Assembly: GCF_004193775.1 (NCBI RefSeq)
Contig: NC_041004.1
Coordinates: forward strand, 30,652,411-30,716,410
DNA length: 64,000 nucleotides
Direction: 5' to 3'
Source: Glycine soja
Taxonomy: Eukaryota; Streptophyta; Magnoliopsida; Fabales; Fabaceae
Part shown: positions 33,650 through 43,792 of the stretch, one piece after another
Layout of the letters: every line of letters starts with the position of its first letter
Position numbering within the stretch: the stretch's first letter is position 1
Made by a program: the position numbers and the translations under genes
Notes under the pieces: model-generated
What the model saw: only the letters and a program-made list of their open reading frames with translations
The model's database searches: none
What the model was told of the DNA's origin: nothing

Positions 33650-36600
33650 CACTTTTAGAGGACTACACGTCCTTGCCAACAGAGGGCTGCACGCCCTCAC
33701 CTTCAGAGGACTACATGTCCTCGCCTTGAGAGGGCTACACGCCCTCACCTTGGGTACTAGTTACCCTCACCGTTGAGAGGACTACACGTCCTCGCCTTGA
33801 GAGGACTACACGTCCTCGCCTTGAGAGGACTACACGTCCTCACCATCAGAGGGCTGCACGCCCTCACCTCCAGAGGACTACATGTCCTCGCCTTGAGAGG
33901 GCTACACGCCCTCACCTTGGGTACTAGTTACCCTCACCGTTGAGAGGACTATACGTCCTCGCCTTGAGAGGACTACACGTCCTCACCATCAGAGGGCTGC
34001 ACGCCCTTACCTCCAGAGGACTACATGTCCTCGCCTTGAGAGGGCTACACGCCCTCACCTTGGGTACTAGTTACCCTCACTGTCAGAGGACTACACGTCC
34101 TCGCCTTGAGAGGACTACACGTCTTCACCATCAGAGGGCTGCACGCCCTCACCTCCAGAGGACTACATGTCCTCGCCTTGAGAGGGCTACACGCCCTCAC
34201 CTTGGGTACTAGTTACCCTCACCGTTGAGAGGACTACACGTCCTCGCCTTGAGAGGACTACACGTCCTCACCATCAGAGGGCTGCACGCCCTCACCTCCA
34301 GAGGACTACATGTCCTCGCCTTGAGAGGGCTACACGCCCTCACCTTGGGTACTAGTTACCCTCACCGTCAGAGGACTACACGTCCTCGCCTTGAGTGGAC
34401 TACACGTCCTCACCATCAGAGGGCTGCACGCCCTTACCTCTAGAGGACTACATGTCCTCGCCTTGAGAGGGCTACACGCCCTCACCTTGGGTACTAGTTA
34501 CCCTCACCGTCAGAGAACTACACGTCCTCGCCTTGAGAGGACTACACGTCCTCACCAGCAGAGGGCTGCACGCCCTCACCTCCAGAGGACTATAAGTCCT
34601 CGCCTTGAGAGGGCTACACGCCCTCACCTTGGGTACTAGTTACCCTCACCGTTGAGAGGACTACACGTCCTCGCCTTGAGAGGACTACACGTCCTCACCA
34701 TCAGAGGGCTGCACGCCCTCACCTCCAGAGGACTACATGTCCTCGCCTTGAGAGGGCTACACGCCCTCACCTTGGGTACTAGTTACCCTCACCGTCAGAG
34801 GACTACACGTCCTCGCCTTGAGAGGACTACACGTCCTCACCATCAGAGGGCTGCACGCCCTTACCTCTAGAGGACTACATGTCCTCGCCTTGAGAGGGTT
34901 ACACGCCCTCACCTTGGGTACTAGTTACCCTCACCGTCAGAGGACTACACGTCCTCGCCTTGAGAGGACTACACGTCCTCACCAGCAGAGGGTTGCACGC
35001 CCTCACCTCCAGAGGACTATAAGTCCTCGCCTTGAGAGGGCTACACGCCCTCACCTTGGGTACTAGTTACCCTCACCGTTGAGAGGACTACACGTCCTCG
35101 CCTTGAGAGGACTACACGTCCTCACCATCAGAGGGCTGCACGCCCTCACCTCCAGAGGACTACATGTCCTCGCCTTGAGAGTGCTACACGCCCTCACCTT
35201 GGGTACTAGTTACCCTCACCGTCAGAGGACTACACGTCCTCGCCTTGAGAGGACTACACGTCCTCACCATCAGAGGGCTGCACGCCCTTACCTCTAGAGG
35301 ACTACATGTCCTCGCCTTGAGAGGGCTACACGCCCTCACCTTGGGTACTAGTTACCCTCACCGTCAGAGGACTACACGTCCTCGCCTTGAGAGGACTACA
35401 CGTCCTCACCAGCAGAGGGCTACACGCCCTCACCTCAAGAGGACTATAAGTCCTCGCCTTGAGAGGGCTACACGCCCTCACCTTGGGTACTAGTTACCTT
35501 CACCTTCAGAGGACTACACGTCCTCGCCTTCAGAGGGTCATGTACCTTCAACTTCAGAGGACTACACGTCCTCGCCGTCAAAGGGTCATGTGCCTTCACC
35601 TTTGTAGGGCTACACGCCCTCGCCTTTAGAGGACTGCACGTCCTCACCTTGAGAGGACTAAACGTCCTCGCCTTGAGAGGACTACATGTCCTCACCATCA
35701 GAGGGCTGCACGCCCTCACCTCCAGAGGACTACACGTCCTCGCCTTGAGAGGGCTATAAGTCCTCACCTTGGGTACTAGTTACCCTCACCATCAGAGGGC
35801 TGCACGCCCTCACCATCAGAGGACTACACGTCCTCGCCTTGAGAGGGCTACACGCCCTCACCTTGGGTACTAGTTACCCTCACCGTTAGAGGACTACACG
35901 TCCTCGCCTTGAGAGGACTACGCGTCCTCACCATCAGAGGGCTGCATGCCCTCACCTCCAGAGGACTATACGTCCTCGCCTTGAGAGGGCTACACGCCCT
36001 CACCTTGGGTACTAGTTACCCTCACCGTTAGAGGACTACACGTCCTCGCCTTGAGAGGACTACGCGTCCTCACCATCAGAGGGCTGCACGCCCTCACCTC
36101 CAGAGGACTATACGTCCTCGCCTTGAGAGGGCTACACGCCCTCACCTTGGGTACTAGTTACCCTCACCATCAGTGGACTATAAGTCCTCGCCTTGAGAGG
36201 ACTACACGTCCTCACCACCAGAGGGCTGCACGCCCTCACCTCCAGAGGACTATAAGTCCTCGCCTTGAGAGGGCTACACGCCCTCACCTTGGGTACTAGG
36301 TACCCTCACCTCCAGAGGACTACACGTCCTCACCATCAGAGGGCTGCACGCCCTCACCTTTAGAGGACTACATGTCCTCACCTTGAGAGGGCTACACGCC
36401 CTCACCTTGGGTAGTAGTTACCCTCACCGTTTAGAGGACTACACGTCCTCGCCTTGAGAGGACTACACGTCCTCACCATCAGAGGGTTGCACGCCCTCAC
36501 CGTCAGAGGGCTACACGCCCTCACCTTGAAAGGACTACACGTCCTCGCCAGCAGAGGGCTGCATGCCCTCATCTCCAGAGGACTGCACCTCCTCGCCTTG

Positions 36601-36665
36601 AGAGGGCTGCACGCCCTCACCTTTAGAGGGCTACGTGTCCTCATTTTCAGTGTGCTCGACATCCA
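33650..36665. repeat. 3-kb palindromic minisatellite with higher-order structure
   Basis: More than 120 units of about 24 bp. Each unit contains a short palindrome, GAGGACTACACGTCCTC or GAGGGCT(A/G)CACGCCCTC, followed by a spacer (acc, gcc, ttg, atca, tcc). About six units plus a marker GGGTACTAGTTACCCTC (itself palindromic) form a secondary unit of about 142 bp. Three of these give a 427-bp period, visible by identical blocks at 34225/34652/35079 and 34391/34818/35245. The first and last parts are less regular. Open frames across it are by-products: 427 is not a multiple of three. Confidence 0.95.
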
Positions 36666-36929
36666 CACCTTAAAAGAATTTAAGGTCCTCTGCCCTTAAA
36701 TGCTTAACCGAGACTTGCACTTCCGGTTAAGGGGCCAGTAGTTTCCTTTTAACGGTTCCTGGGCCACCCCCTGATATTGGAGGAGGGCCAAATGTGCGAG
36801 CACAACCAGAGAGGGAGGCTATCACACAGCTACTATGCATACCGGGGCAAGATTTCACCCGTGCCTGCAAAGAGACGAGTGCGGATCATGCGCACTAACA
36901 TGACCACTCTTACACAGATATAGATGACA

Positions 36930-37620
36930 TTGCTACTTAGCAACATTCTGCCCAGCGACCGCAATGCCAATCTCCCCCTGCAAAAGTATCAGTTGGTCTG
37001 TGTCGTCCCAACATGGGTAAGTATGCATATAGTTCAACTGATTTCTGATACCATCTATTGTTTGTAGGGATCGCACCCAAGAGACACCCAGTGGACCCGG
37101 AAAAGTCCAACAGGGCCCTGGGGTTTCCAGCTTTGGTTACGGGCCTCTATCAGTCCTACAGGGTGCTCGTACCCCCCCGACAAGGTCACATCATCATAGG
37201 TAAGTATGCACATCGCTCAACTGATTTCTGATTTCATCTATTGTTTGCAGGGATCGCGCCTGCAAGACACCCAGTGGACCCGAAGAAGTCCAACAGGGTC
37301 TTGGAGTTGTCAAGCTCTAATTACGGGTCTCTGTCAGTTCTACAGAGTACCTGTCACCTCCAGCAAGGGCATCAGGCCCCCTACTAATCGAGATTTCATC
37401 AAGAAGTACTGCGTCCCCAGGCAGGCGCAGGGCGAGACACCACAGCAGCATTGGGATGGACGGTAGCGGGCAATAGACACACCGCCATCACCACTAAAGT
37501 TCACCTCAGCTCATCCATAAAAAGGTTAGAGCGTTGCCTACGACACATGGCCGACCAATAGGCAACCAAGTCCAAAGCCAAAGGTAAGCAAAGTACTAGG
37601 TCAGTGACTGACAAGTCATA
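36930..37620 (+). pseudogene. Captured fragment of a 'putative plant transposon protein' gene, duplicated
   Basis: Two adjacent copies of one coding segment (about 37015-37198 and 37199-37470). Readable pieces include MHIAQLISDFIYCLQG, RHPVDPEKSNRALGFPALVT, ALITGLCQFYRVPVTSSK, RPPTNRDFIKKYCVPRQAQG and ETPQQHWDG. A piece like RLERCLRHMADQ follows at about 37525. From memory this is the C-terminal part of a domain named 'putative plant transposon protein', common in soybean. Frames are broken, so it is not functional. The gtaagt...ttgcag motifs at 37199-37250 look like an intron but read through as coding in the related family. Confidence 0.65.
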
Positions 37621-37779
37621 ACGCGTCCAGCTAAAGACGTTAAAGAAGCGCTACTAGGAGGCAACCTAGTACCTTTTGAATCTATGCTTGTTATTTGATC
37701 ACTTTTTATAGTAGGACGCACCTAGTTGCTCATGATCCTGGGGATTTAAATAAAACAAGCGCAAGCTCGGAAGGTAGTC
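37621..37779 (+). other. Linker with no gene
   Basis: Short non-coding stretch between the captured fragment and the AT-rich array. Confidence 0.5.
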
Positions 37780-38345
37780 ATACCTCACAAAATATATATA
37801 TGTATGTTTAGGTAGTGAAAATACCTTAGATATGCATGTATGTAAACAAAAAAACACTTCACAAAATATATATATGTATGTTTAGGTAGAAAGATACCTT
37901 AGATATGCATGTATGTAAACACAAAAACACTTCACCAAATATATATATGTATGTTTAGGTAGAAAGATACCTTAGATATGCATGTATATAAACAAAAAAA
38001 CACTTCACAAAATATATATATGTATGTTTAGGTAGAAAGATACCTTAGATATGCATGTATGTAAACAAAAAAATACTTCACAAAATATATATATGTATGT
38101 TTAGGTAGAGAGATACCTTAGATGTGCGTGTATGTAAACAAAAAATACTTCACAAAATATATATTTGTATGTTTAGGTAGAGAGATACCTTAGATGTGCG
38201 TGTATGTAGCAAAAAAAAAAAAAAAAAAAAATACCTCACAAAACATATATATGTATGTTTAGGTGGCAAGATACCTCGGATATGCATGTATATAGCAAAA
38301 AATACCTCACAAAAATATGCACATGTTTAGGTAGCAAAATACCTC
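37780..38345. repeat. AT-rich tandem repeat, unit about 65-85 bp, about 7 copies
   Basis: Unit contains acttcacaaaatatatatat, gtatgtttaggtag, agataccttagatatgcatg and tatgtaaacaaaaaa. The last copies diverge and carry an A run (38209-38230). Confidence 0.93.
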
Positions 38346-38600
38346 ATGAAAAAAAAGAAAAAAAACAACAAACAAGAAAAAGAAATAAACAAATGATCAT
38401 GATAAAAATAAAATAGAAAAGAAAAAATGAAATGAATGAAATGGAAAAGAGAACAAAAAAGAAAAAGAAGAAAGCAAGTAAGGAAAAAGGTGGAAAAAGA
38501 GAAAATAAGTTGTCTAGCTAAAAACCGACATGCTTTTGAAAAGAGACGATTTCCAAGTTTTCTTTGAAAAAATTCATTCATTGATCATAACCGATTTTTG
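38346..38600. other. A-rich low-complexity stretch
   Basis: Purine-rich on the plus strand (many aaaagaaa runs). Complementary frames are low-complexity and not genes. Confidence 0.6.
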
Positions 38601-39420
38601 AAGAAAAAAACGTGTCTACACCTGAAGGGTGAATGCTGTGAAGATTTTCCCAGACGCCCGAAATGGACTCGGATGAATGCACAAATTGATAAAAGAACAT
38701 ATTTTGGAAACATTGGGTTGATTTAAAATAGAGGAAATGAATCCTGAGCCCTAGCATCACATGACCATAAAAATTTGACACTTGAGTGTCCGCATAGGTG
38801 CATGCATGACCAGTTTTGCATAAAATTTCCAAATCATCATTTTTGCATTTGTGTCATGGAAATAATGTGGGGCATCCCTTTTTATCCTTGAACCAAACCA
38901 AACCCTGACATGTATCATGTCTAGCCATTCTACAAGCCTTGAGCCAAAATCCTGACTCACCATAATCCTTACCCTCGGAAGCAAAAAAGAAAAGAAGGAA
39001 AATTTCCAATCAAAGAGAAAGTCAAAAAGAAAAGAAAGGAAATTCCCAATCAAAGAGTGGGAGAAAGCAAAAGGAAAAGAAAGAAAATTCCCAACCAAAG
39101 AATGGGAGAAAGTAAAAAAGGAAGGAAAGAAAGTTCTTGATCAAAGAAACTAGAAGAAATGTGCAGAAAGGTCTTTTAACCAGACAATACCTGAACGATA
39201 CAGAATTGTCACCAAATGAACAAAAAGAAGGAAAGGAATCCACGACCTAAAATGGTCTTCTCCCTTTGACTACCAACCGAAATCCCGTGCGCTAGCGACC
39301 TTTTTTTCTCGCCCCGCACTAAACAAAAACAGAAAAAGAAAAAAGCCAGAAAAATCAAAAGCCAAAAACACACAAAAGCCGAAAGAAGAAACCACCAAAA
39401 GAACCCATTCCCAAGGGAAG
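38601..39420. repeat. Non-coding stretch with a 48-bp purine-rich tandem repeat
   Basis: At about 38990-39140 four imperfect copies of about 48 bp contain 'aaagaa(a)ggaaa(a)ttcccaa(t/c)caaagaa(t)gggagaaa'. The rest has no recognisable feature. Confidence 0.75.
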
Positions 39421-40165
39421 CCCTGCTGATCCATGATCACGCGTGTAATTTTTGATTTGATAGGAAATAATTTGCAAAGTCAAGTCATGACATATCTATG
39501 GTTCGGAATTAGGATGAAACACTTACCTGTGCGAGATTGATACACTTTGAGTGGATTTTTTCTATTTTTGTCGAACCCAGTGTTTCCTCTAAATGGTCAT
39601 TTAGAAACGAAATGCTAACATCCAAAATCTCATTTATGGTTATGGGAGATTTCATCAGCAGACTCTCCTTCCCCGGTAGACGCATTGTTTTTCACTCAAA
39701 AAAGCATATGCTGCTCTAAATCAGTTGGAATATTTGTCTCTTTGCTAAAGCATGTTTGCATTTTAGTGGAGAAAACACCGAGACTTTTTCAAGTCTTACA
39801 AGTTATCCAGAACTACGTAGGTCTGAGTTCCTCATTGGAGGATACGTAGGAGCAAGAGCCTCGCTTTTGTCGACCACACCGCCTTTTGTTGCCATAACTC
39901 AAGAGCTGGTAGCCCGCGGAGACACCTTACGGTTATCCGCACCTCGTCATTCAGTGACCCCAAGTGTGATTCACGAGCAGAGACCAATGTGGTCATCTGC
40001 GCCCTTTCCGGAGATGTCAGCATTTTCCGATGGAGACTTTTCAAGTCTCACAAGTTATCCAGAACTACGTAGGTCTGATTTCCTCATTGGAGGATACGTA
40101 GGAGCAAGAGCCTTGCTTTTGTCGGCCGCCCCATAATCTTTGTCATACTGACCCTGAGGTCATGT
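39421..40165. repeat. Internal copies of an LTR module
   Basis: The stretch 'agaactacgtaggtctgag...ttcctcattg(g)aggatacgtaggagcaa(a/g)agcc' known from the LTR (25231, 25560) occurs twice here, at 39811-39874 and 40063-40124. The second is set within a duplication of about 250 bp (aagtct(t/c)acaagttatccag at 39791 and 40040). Confidence 0.85.
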
Positions 40166-41236
40166 GACATGCACCCTTGTATCATCCAGAGGCGGCGGGC
40201 CCGATGATACGCGGAGATACCTTATGGTTATCCGCACCCTTTTGTCATCCAGAGGCGGCGGGCCCGATGACAAGCAGAGACCAAGTTTGGTCATTCTGCA
40301 CCCTTGTATCATCCAGAGGCGGCGGGCCCGATGATACGCGGAGATACCTTATGGTTATCCGCACCCTTTTGTCATCCAGAGGCGGCGGGCCCGATGACAA
40401 GCAGAGACCAAGTTTGGTCATTCTGCACCCTTGTATCATCCAGAGGCGGCAGGCCCGATGATACGCGGAGATACCTTATGGTTATCCGTACCCTTTTGTC
40501 ATCCAGAGGCGGCGGGCCCGATGACAAGCAGAGACCAAGTTTGGTCATTCTGCACCCTTGTATCATCCAGAGGCGGCGGGCCCGATGATACGCGGAGATA
40601 CCTTATGGTTATTCGCACCCTTTTGTCATCCAGAGGCGGCGGGCCCGATGACAAGCAGAGACCAAGTTTGGTCATTCTGCACCCTTGTATCATCCAGAGG
40701 CGGCGGGCCCGATGATACGCGGAGATACCTTATGGTTATTCGCACCCTTTTGTCATCCAGAGGCGGCGGGCCCGATGATAAGCAGAGACCAAGTTTGGTC
40801 ATTCTGCACCCTTGTATCATCCAGAGGCGGCGGGCCCGATGATACGCGGAGATACCTTATGGTTATTCGCACCCTTTTGTCATACAGAGGCGGCGGGCCC
40901 GATGACAAGCAGAGACCAAGTTTGGTCATTCTGCACCCTTGTATCATCCAGAGGCGGCGGGCCCGATGATACGCGGAGATACCTTACGGTTATTCGCACC
41001 CTTTTGTCATCCAGAGGCGGCGGGCCCGATGACAAGCAGAGACCAAGTTTGGTCATTCTGCACCCTTGTATCATCCAGAGGCGGCGGGCCCGATGATACG
41101 CGGAGATACCTTACGGTTATTCGCACCCTTTTGTCATCCAGAGGCGGCGGGCCCGATGACAAGCAGAGACCAAGTTTGGTCATTCTGCACCCTTGTATCA
41201 TCCAGAGGCGGCGGGCCCGATGATACGCGGAAATAC
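40166..41236. repeat. 127-bp tandem repeat, 8.5 copies
   Basis: Period of exactly 127 bp. Each unit holds two related halves, one with 'gtatcatccagaggcggcgg' and gcccgatgatacgcggagat, the other with 'gtcatccagaggcggcgggc' and ccgatgacaagcagagacca. Copies differ by single bases. GC-rich compared with its surroundings. The repeated open frames on both strands are by-products. Confidence 0.97.
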
Positions 41237-41808
41237 CCGAGTGGTTATCCGTATAAACATTCTTTTGCTATCTGTAAGACAGAACGCTTGATAGCATGCA
41301 GAGGCTGACATAGTCTTCTGCACCTTTTGTTCCTCCGGGAACAACAAGTCATTTACATGCGGAAATTTCATGGTCGCCCGCGACTCTCGTCAACCGAGAG
41401 GAGCGAAATTAGTGTCATACACTGATTTTCGGGGACCTTTGCTTGATGACATGCGACCATTCTTTGGTCCTTGTGAGGTGCTTGGCATCCATCATTGGGC
41501 AATTTGTGAAATTCTAGGAGCGACAAGTCATGGTCACCCGCGACTCTCGTCAACCGAGAGGAGCGAAATTAGTGTCATACACTGATTTTCGGGGACCTTT
41601 GCTTGATGACATGCGACCATTCTTTGGTCCTTGTGAGGTGCTTGGCACCCATCATTAGGCAATTTGTGAAATTTTGGGAACAACAAGTCATTTGCATGTG
41701 GAGATTTTATGGTCACCCGCAACTCTCGCCAAGTCGAGAGGAACGAAATTAGTGTCTTATCTTTACTTTCCTTTTATCTCCAATAAAAGACAAGTAAAGA
41801 GGGGCAAC
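41237..41808. repeat. Tandem copies of LTR-start sequence before the 3' LTR, with purine tract
   Basis: Two copies of about 165 bp (41370-41534 and 41535-41700) and a partial third. Each includes 'ggggacctttgcttgatgac', 'gcgaccattctttggtcctt' and 'gaggtgcttggca', which correspond to bases about 20-130 of the LTR. The last piece ends in a purine tract agtaaagagggg (41793-41804), then caac and the LTR. Confidence 0.9.
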
Positions 41809-43787
41809 TGTCATACCCTAATTTCGTCCGGGGACCTTTGCTCGATGACGTGCGACCATTCTTTGGTCCTCGTGAGGTGCTTGGCACCCATCATTAGGCA
41901 ATTTGTGAAATTCCAGGACATGCCGAAAAACCAAAAAAAATATTGATGCACAATCCGTAAGTTTCCGTGACACACCGGAAATCAAATGGAAGCATCGTTG
42001 CATAATTAAGTGAGGTTCCGTAACATTCCGTAAGTCAAAAAGGGGATGATTATGTAATCCGCAAGGTTCCGTAACATTACGGAAAGAAAACAAGTATCGT
42101 TACGAAATTCGTAAGTTTCCGTAACTTTACGAAAAAAGAATCACCAAAAAACAGCAGAGGGGGTGTACTTAGTAAAAATGGGGGTGCAAATAGCACCCAG
42201 GCCCATTTGGGCCCTCCAGAATATTCCTCCAGAAGGCGGTTGCTTCTGGAGGAAGCAACCCTGCTCGCCTGGGCGAGCTGGGCGGCAACCACCTCCCCTA
42301 TTTTGCTATAAATAGGGGAGGAAGGCAAGAGGAAAGTTCAGCCCCTTAGGCACTTCTCTCTCTTTCGAATTTGCTTGGAAAAATTGTTTCCGTGAAGAAA
42401 ATCTAAGCCGAGGCGCTTCCGAAACGTTTCCGTAACGTTTTCCGTGAGGAATTTCGCAAAGGTTTCAACCGTTCTTCGACGTTCTTCATTCGTTCTTCAT
42501 CGTTCTTCGATCTTCAACGGGTAAGTACCTCGAACCAAGCTTTTCGATTCATTCTATGCACCCATGGTGGTCCACATTGTGTTTCGTGCATTTTTATTCT
42601 CGTTTTGTTTACTTTTTATACCCCCTTTTGACGTGCTTAAGCCATTTTACTTAAGTCATTTCTCGCTTAACTTAAAAATAAAATAAATTTCCACCGAACG
42701 TTTGAATTGTATTATCCATTAACTTCGGTTAAAATAAATTCCGACCGTTCGGTCGTGCCGTAACCACGTTGGAAATCAAAAAGAGGCAAAAAATAATATA
42801 ATAATCAAAAAGACATCTTTTAGTAAAATAAAGTAGAAAATCAATCGGACGTTTTCTCTTTGGAATTTATCATTCTTAATCGAATTGATTAATAACTAAA
42901 GTGAAACTAAAGGCTAAAATCAATTCGCCTAGTCAAGCTCGTCCACAAAAATAGGCTTTTGAAGTTTGTCATTTCATTTTCTCACTAAGTAAAATGGATC
43001 ATTTTTAAGGTCCAACGCCTTAAAATGATCACCCCTTAAAGTAAAAAAGAATCACTTGATAAGAAAGAACTACGTAGGTCTGAGTTCCTCATTGAGGATA
43101 CGTAGGAGCAAAAGCCCCGCTTTTGTCGACCACCCCAAGAGATCGTTAATGGTCCAATGCCTTAACGTTTCTCTTCTTTCAAAAAAAAAACAAGAGATCG
43201 TTAATGGTCCAAATGCCTTAACGTTTCTCTCCTTTCAAAAACAAGAGATCGTTAATGGTCCAATGCCTTAACGTTTCTCCCCTTTCAAAATCAAAAGACC
43301 GTTTAATGGTTCAACACCTTAAATGACCTTTTGTTCAATAAAAACATATTTTGCAAAAAAGACAAAAACAACTTAACCAAACACTTTGTTCCAAAAGAAC
43401 TACGTAGGTCTGATTTCCTCATCGCAAATTGAGGAATACGTAGGAGCAAAGGGAAACACCCTTGTCGACCACAAAAAAGAAAATATAAAAAGGGTATAAA
43501 GGATATAGAGACATAAAAAGGGAACATAAAAAAATCAAAGTCATGTTTGCACATTCGATTAAAGGCTGTCGTCCCTTGGGGCGGACGTGTGGGGTGCTAA
43601 TACCTTCCCCGTGCGTAAATACAACTCCCGAACCTTTCAACTTAAAAGTTCGTAGATCGCGTCTTTTCCGGTTTTTCCGACGCTTTCCTCAAATAAACGT
43701 TGGTGGCGACTCCGCGCGTATTCCTTTCGTGGAACACGCATCCCGCGAGTCTCGCGTCGCCCTCCCGCCGAAGGGTAGGTTGCGACA
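41809..43787 (+). repeat. 3' LTR of the Ogre-like element
   Basis: Copy of 23974-25952 with no indels and only two substitutions seen: T at 43569 for C at 25734, and C at 43683 for T at 25848. Confidence 0.97.
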
Positions 43788-43792
43788 GTAAT
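43788..43792. repeat. Target site duplication (right)
   Basis: GTAAT, matching 23969-23973. Confidence 0.95.

Larger units (their letters stand above)
23974..43787 (+). mobile_element. Young 19.8-kb non-autonomous Ogre/Tat-like Ty3/gypsy element
   Basis: Bounded by 1979-bp LTRs (TGTCATACCC...TTGCGACA) and a GTAAT target duplication inside the copia 3' LTR. The PBS fits tRNA-Arg, as is typical of Ogre/Tat elements, and an extra ORF lies between the 5' LTR and gag, another Ogre trait. Gag is recognisable but broken. I find no protease, RT, RNase H or integrase. About 10 kb between gag and the 3' LTR is replaced by tandem arrays and a captured coding fragment. The two LTRs have no length difference and only two substitutions that I found (25734/43569 and 25848/43683), so the insertion is recent. 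It must have been mobilised in trans. Confidence 0.92.

Noticed and set aside
33660..36670. Many open frames reading RGLHVLALRGLHALT-like repeats (and the complement CSPLKARTCSPL) as a repeat protein
   Set aside because: They come from the tandem array. The 427-bp period is not a multiple of three, frames break at each block, starts and stops follow the repeat, and both strands are equally open.
37017..37250. Two short introns (gtaagtatgc ... ttgtttgcag)
   Set aside because: The same bases read through as coding (MHIAQLISDFIYCLQ) in the related protein family, and the two copies arise from a tandem duplication of that coding segment.
38327..39243. Minus-strand Phe-rich ORFs that look like membrane proteins
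   Set aside because: They are complements of A/G-rich repeats in the Ogre-like element.
33650..41236. CRISPR-like array
   Set aside because: Plant nuclear DNA, units are contiguous without unique spacers, and no cas genes exist.
40177..41308. Repeated 94-codon and 64-codon ORFs on both strands
   Set aside because: Products of the 127-bp tandem repeat; 127 is not a multiple of three and each frame ends in the next unit.
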